A DNA stretch of 64,000 nt, taken from the NCBI RefSeq assembly GCF_900098925.1, contig NZ_LT622360.1, forward strand, positions 170,384-234,383, in the 5' to 3' direction. Shown piece by piece: positions 60,786 through 64,000 of this stretch; position 1 is the stretch's first letter; the number at the start of each line of letters is the position of its first letter. The position numbers and the translations under genes were made by a program. The notes beneath the pieces are model-generated. The model worked only from the letters and a program-made list of their open reading frames with translations, was not told where the DNA came from and ran no database searches. The DNA is from Bacillus massiliglaciei (GTDB taxonomy: Bacteria > Bacillota > Bacilli > Bacillales > DSM-1321).

Positions 60786-62447
60786 ATGAAAAGAAGCTGG
60801 TGGAAGGAAGCAGTTTGCTATCAAGTCTATCCACGGAGTTTTATGGACAGTAACGGGGATGGAATTGGTGACTTAAGAGGACTGATTGCGAAGCTTGATT
60901 ACCTGAAAGACCTTGGAGTCGATGTTATTTGGGTATGCCCGTTTTATCGCTCTCCGAATGCAGATAATGGCTATGATATCAGTGATTATCAGGCTGTTGG
61001 CACAGAGTACGGGACTATGGAAGATGCAGATGCCCTAATTGAGGAAATCCATAAGCGGGGAATGAGGCTTGTTTTGGATTTGGTGCTCAATCATACAAGC
61101 GATGAGCATCCTTGGTTTATCAAGTCGCGTTCATCAAGGGCCAGTCAAAAAAGGGACTGGTATATCTGGCGGGACGGTACGAATGGAAGGGAACCGAATA
61201 ATTGGGAAAGCATCTTTTCAGGAAGTGCCTGGAAATATGATAAGGAATCAGGCCAATATTATCTCCATTTGTTTGCAGAAAAACAGCCGGATTTGAATTG
61301 GCATAATGAAGAGATGCGAAAAGCACTGTATCAGATGATCAGGTGGTGGCTGGGCAAAGGCATCGATGGATTTCGGATCGATGCGATCACTCATATTAAA
61401 AAGCGCGATGGGCTGCCGGATATGCCGAACCCTTATAATGCCGAGTATGTGCCGGCTTTTGAGATGCATACGAACCAGCTTGGAATTCTCAGCTGGCTGC
61501 AAGAGCTGAAGGCTGAGACATTTTCCCGGTACGATGTTATGACGGTCGGCGAGGCCAACGGGGTTCCCATACACGAAGCGGAGTCTTGGGTGGGAGAGCA
61601 AGCAGGTGTGTTCAATATGATCTTTCAATTTGAGCACCTTGGACTTTGGAAGCGGGGGACAGATCAGACGGTAGATGTTCAAAGTCTTAAACATACTTTG
61701 ACAAAGTGGCAAAAAGGTCTTCACCAGCGAGGATGGAACGCTCTTTTTCTAGAAAATCATGATCAGCCCAGAAGTGTATCAAGCTGGGGAGATGATAAAA
61801 CATATTGGAAAGAAAGTGCCAAGATGATTGGCGGACTCTATTTTCTAATGCAGGGGACGCCTTTCATTTACCAGGGGCAGGAAATCGCAATGACAAACGT
61901 GAAGTTCCCGACGATTGAAGAATATGATGATGTGGGTATGAAAAACTACTATCAATTAGAGACTGCTAATGGCAGGGCACATGAAGAAATCATGGAGATT
62001 ATCTGGCAAAACGGACGCGATAATTCAAGAACTCCGATGCAGTGGGATGCCGGCGAACAAGGCGGTTTTACATCAGGAAAGCCTTGGATGAAGATAAATC
62101 CGAACTATAAAAATATTAATGTGGAACAGCAAATGCAGGAAAAGGATTCCGTCTATCATTTTTATAAAACAATGATTCAGGTCAGAAAAAAATATCCAGT
62201 ATTTATTTATGGAGAGTATAATCTACTATATCCGGACCATTCGAATATCTATGTGTATACAAGAAGTTTTCAAGATGATACAGCTTTTGTTATTTGCAAC
62301 TTCAGCCAGACTTGCCAACACATCGCTATAGGTGAACTGAATGCAGAAAAAGCAGATCTGCTGCTGGCCAATTACCCGCCTGCCCCGATTCCTGCTGACC
62401 AATCATTAGAACTGAGACCTTATGAAATCAGAGTTTATATGAACTGA
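60786..62447 (+). CDS. malL: Oligo-1,6-glucosidase / alpha-glucosidase (GH13_31)
   Basis: A 553-residue cytosolic enzyme of the MalL type (B. subtilis ~561). N-terminus WWKEAVCYQVYPRSFMDSNG; catalytic Asp in GIDGFRIDAITHIKK, Glu in MTVGEANGVPIHE and Asp in LENHDQPRS; QYQ-type region I LVLDLVLNHTSDEHPWF. It releases glucose from isomalto- and malto-oligosaccharides. ATG with GGGAGG 7-8 bases upstream. All residues missing in the upstream pseudo-amylase are intact here. Third plus-strand gene of the maltodextrin cluster; a terminator follows. Confidence 0.95.
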   Translation: MKRSWWKEAVCYQVYPRSFMDSNGDGIGDLRGLIAKLDYLKDLGVDVIWVCPFYRSPNADNGYDISDYQAVGTEYGTMEDADALIEEIHKRGMRLVLDLVLNHTSDEHPWFIKSRSSRASQKRDWYIWRDGTNGREPNNWESIFSGSAWKYDKESGQYYLHLFAEKQPDLNWHNEEMRKALYQMIRWWLGKGIDGFRIDAITHIKKRDGLPDMPNPYNAEYVPAFEMHTNQLGILSWLQELKAETFSRYDVMTVGEANGVPIHEAESWVGEQAGVFNMIFQFEHLGLWKRGTDQTVDVQSLKHTLTKWQKGLHQRGWNALFLENHDQPRSVSSWGDDKTYWKESAKMIGGLYFLMQGTPFIYQGQEIAMTNVKFPTIEEYDDVGMKNYYQLETANGRAHEEIMEIIWQNGRDNSRTPMQWDAGEQGGFTSGKPWMKINPNYKNINVEQQMQEKDSVYHFYKTMIQVRKKYPVFIYGEYNLLYPDHSNIYVYTRSFQDDTAFVICNFSQTCQHIAIGELNAEKADLLLANYPPAPIPADQSLELRPYEIRVYMN

Positions 62448-62452
62448 GCCAA

Positions 62453-62488
62453 AAAGAAGCCGAAGGAAGCGCCGGCTTCTTTTTTATC
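62453..62488 (+). terminator. Terminator after malL
   Basis: AGAAGCC-gaaggaagcgcc-GGCTTCTTTTTT; a shorter inner GCCGAAGG...GCGCCGGC pairing is also possible. Confidence 0.8.
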
Positions 62489-62605
62489 TCGGTGAATTGA
62501 CGAAATACTTGAAATTTATATAAAATTCTCTGGCATACTTTAACGGGTCAGTGTATGATAGAGTCATAAAATGTATATATATTATAAAAAGCCTGCAGGA
62601 GGGGA

Positions 62606-63658
62606 GTGGGAAAACTGTCTATCACAATAAAGGATGTTGCACAGCTGGCAGAGGTAGCGCCTTCCACTGTTTCAAGAGTTATTGCTAACAATCCGCGAAT
62701 AAGTGAAAAAACAAAGGTCCGAGTACGGGAGGCAATGGAAAAGCTGGGGTATCATCCGAACTTTATAGCGAGAAGCCTTGCGAATCAATCTACTAAGATC
62801 TTAGGGCTGGTACTTCCCGGATCTGCGGATGTTTTTTATCAAAACCCCTTCTTTCCGACCGTATTAAGGGGTCTCAGTGAGGGTGCTCAAGAAAATCAAT
62901 ATTCCCTGTTATTAAGCACCGGAAAGACAGAGGAAGAAATTTATGAAGGTGTCGTGAATATGGTACAGGGGGGAATGGTTGATGGGATTATTCTTCTTTA
63001 TTCCAGAGTGAATGATCATATTTTGTCCTATTTGCGCTCTAAGAAATTCCCTTTTGTCCTTATCGGAAAGCCGTTTGATTTCGATGATGAAATCACCTAT
63101 ATTGACAATGATAATTATACCGCTGCTAAAGAAGCGACGTCTTATTTAATAGAACTTGGACACGAAAAAATTGGATTCATTTCTGGTGATTCTGACTATA
63201 TGATGACGAAGGAACGGCTGAAAGGGTATGTGGATGCCCTCACAACCGAAGGAATTCCTATAAAAAAAGAATACATTATTGAAAATGGCGGGGTGGATGA
63301 AGGGGGAAAGCAGACAGCCAAACGGATTCTTTCCTTGGCTGAACCGCCGACAGCTTTGATTATTGGTGATGATCTGCTGGCGCTCGGGATGGCCAATTCA
63401 TTCAGAGAATTAGGAATCAGAGTTCCTGATCATCTTTCCATGATCAGTTTCAACAATGCCTTCTTCTCAGACTTTTCCAGTCCGCAGCTGACTTCTGTGG
63501 ATATTAATATATTTGATTTGGGCTATCAGGCATCACGCTCTTTGATTCACCATCTAAAACATCCGGGAAGCCCTGCAAGCAAAGTCATCATCCCGCATCA
63601 ATTTATAGAGAGATGTTCCTGCAAAGGGTTTGGGAAAATGGCCATGACGATATCATAA
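62606..63658 (+). CDS. LacI-family regulator of the maltodextrin cluster (MalR/YvdE-like)
   Basis: A 350-residue repressor. N-terminal HTH (KDVAQLAEVAPSTVSRVIAN), hinge YHPNFIARSLANQSTK, and a periplasmic-binding-like effector domain (FIGLVLPGS-type start, GHEKIGFISGDSDY, ALIIGDDLLALGMA). Position at the end of the maltodextrin genes suggests it is the MalR/YvdE counterpart; YvdE in B. subtilis regulates the same functions. GTG start lies only 3 bases after AGGAGGGG, so a start a few codons on (a CTG before SITIKDV) is possible. It has its own transcript, as a terminator precedes it. The C-terminal Cys pair (ERCSCKGFG) is unusual. Confidence 0.9.
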   Translation: MGKLSITIKDVAQLAEVAPSTVSRVIANNPRISEKTKVRVREAMEKLGYHPNFIARSLANQSTKILGLVLPGSADVFYQNPFFPTVLRGLSEGAQENQYSLLLSTGKTEEEIYEGVVNMVQGGMVDGIILLYSRVNDHILSYLRSKKFPFVLIGKPFDFDDEITYIDNDNYTAAKEATSYLIELGHEKIGFISGDSDYMMTKERLKGYVDALTTEGIPIKKEYIIENGGVDEGGKQTAKRILSLAEPPTALIIGDDLLALGMANSFRELGIRVPDHLSMISFNNAFFSDFSSPQLTSVDINIFDLGYQASRSLIHHLKHPGSPASKVIIPHQFIERCSCKGFGKMAMTIS

Positions 63659-63697
63659 AAAAGGCAAGCCCATTTGAAAGAGGGGCTTGCCTTGAGC
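63656..63697. terminator. Bidirectional terminator between the LacI-type gene and the SDR gene
   Basis: AAGGCAAGCCC-atttgaaaga-GGGGCTTGCCTT with an A run on the left, which reads as TTTTTT on the minus strand. Confidence 0.82.
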
Positions 63698-63705
63698 AAA
63701 TAACT

Positions 63706-64000
63706 TTATCCATTAACGACTGTACCGCCATTAACATGTAAAACTTGGCCGCTGACATAAGAGGAATCATCACTTGCCAGATATACATAAGCCGGTGCAA
63801 GCTCTTCTGGCTGTCCGGCGCGGCCCATAGGGGTATTTGAACCAAATTTGGCTACATCTTCTTCACTGAAGGATGCTGGGATAAGCGGTGTCCAAATTGG
63901 ACCTGGAGCAACACCGTTGACGCGTATGCCGTCTTTAACGACAGAGTTGGACAGAGCCCGAGTAAAGGACAGAATCGCTCCTTTTGTAGATGAATAATCA
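63706..64000 (-). CDS. Short-chain dehydrogenase/reductase, C-terminal part (truncated by window edge)
   Basis: The last ~98 residues of an SDR oxidoreductase, running off the right edge. It starts within the active-site YSSTKGAILSFTRAL (Tyr-x3-Lys), followed by GIRVNGVAPGPIWTPLIP (typical post-catalytic loop), GRAGQPEELAPAYVYLASDD and the C-terminus SGQVLHVNGGTVVNG. This matches the large Bacillus group of glucose-dehydrogenase-like general stress SDRs (YdaD/YhdF/YhxC types). Substrate unknown; the cofactor region lies outside the window. Confidence 0.92.
   Translation of the reverse strand, partial: DYSSTKGAILSFTRALSNSVVKDGIRVNGVAPGPIWTPLIPASFSEEDVAKFGSNTPMGRAGQPEELAPAYVYLASDDSSYVSGQVLHVNGGTVVNG

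Overview
The window looks like a chromosomal segment of a low-to-moderate G+C Gram-positive Bacillaceae species (Bacillus in the broad sense). The genes resemble Bacillus subtilis families closely, ribosome binding sites are strong AGGAGG types, GTG and TTG starts are frequent, and sporulation and competence genes are present (yhaL, gerPABCDEF, comK, asnO, two YjcZ-type peptides). The gene order follows, with gaps and insertions, the B. subtilis stretch yhaN-yhaM-yhaL-prsA ... hpr-yhaH-trpP-serC-hit-ecsAB ... hemEH ... lplJ-lcfB-yhfN ... comK ... addBA-gerP-yisL-yisN-asnO. That comparison is from memory and not from a search. No rRNA, tRNA, prophage or CRISPR array was seen.

Layout. 1-7.9 kb: end of a YhaN-type ATPase, an ImmA/IrrE-like zincin, a FhuF-like [2Fe-2S] protein with a Fur-like site in its promoter, yhaM, yhaL, prsA, two tiny sporulation peptides, yhaJ/yhaI-like genes, hpr (scoC) and yhaH. 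7.9-13 kb: trpP with a TRAP-like leader, serC, hit, a decayed stretch, and ecsAB without ecsC. 13-22.5 kb: a PAP2 phosphatase, an nptA-like Na/Pi symporter broken by a one-base frameshift, a GAF-PucR regulator, an IS3-type remnant, an M20 amidohydrolase with an AbgT transporter, and yhfA. 22.5-30.7 kb: hmoB, hemEH (no hemY), yhgD, yhfH, yhfI, lplJ, lcfB behind a near-perfect FadR palindrome, and an HD hydrolase. 31-37 kb: M48 protease yhfN, a YitT-family protein, yhzC/comK, yhjD, yhjE and a signal peptidase. 37.4-47.2 kb: addBA, with addA interrupted by a 2.5-kb group II intron. 47.3-55.8 kb: gerP operon, an acyl-CoA synthetase, a DUF418 protein, yisL, yisN, asnO. 55.8-63.7 kb: a maltodextrin cluster (neopullulanase, binding lipoprotein, a GH13 pseudo-amylase, malL, LacI-type regulator), then the end of an SDR gene.

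Most notable: (1) the group II intron sits inside the conserved helicase codons of addA. EBS1/IBS1, EBS2/IBS2 and delta pairings, domain V and a branch-point A can all be identified by eye, so AddA should be restored only if the RNA splices; the intron's own protein has lost its HNH endonuclease domain by a frameshift. (2) The membrane-anchored GH13 protein of the maltodextrin cluster has lost every catalytic carboxylate while its fold and C-terminal anchor remain, so it is probably a binding or scaffold protein; the cluster also has no permease genes. (3) A family of related intergenic elements ending in a terminator-like hairpin occurs at least three times.

Limits: everything was read by eye without searches. 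Start codons were chosen by RBS position and expected family length. Frameshifts could be sequencing errors. Regulatory sites are motif matches only.
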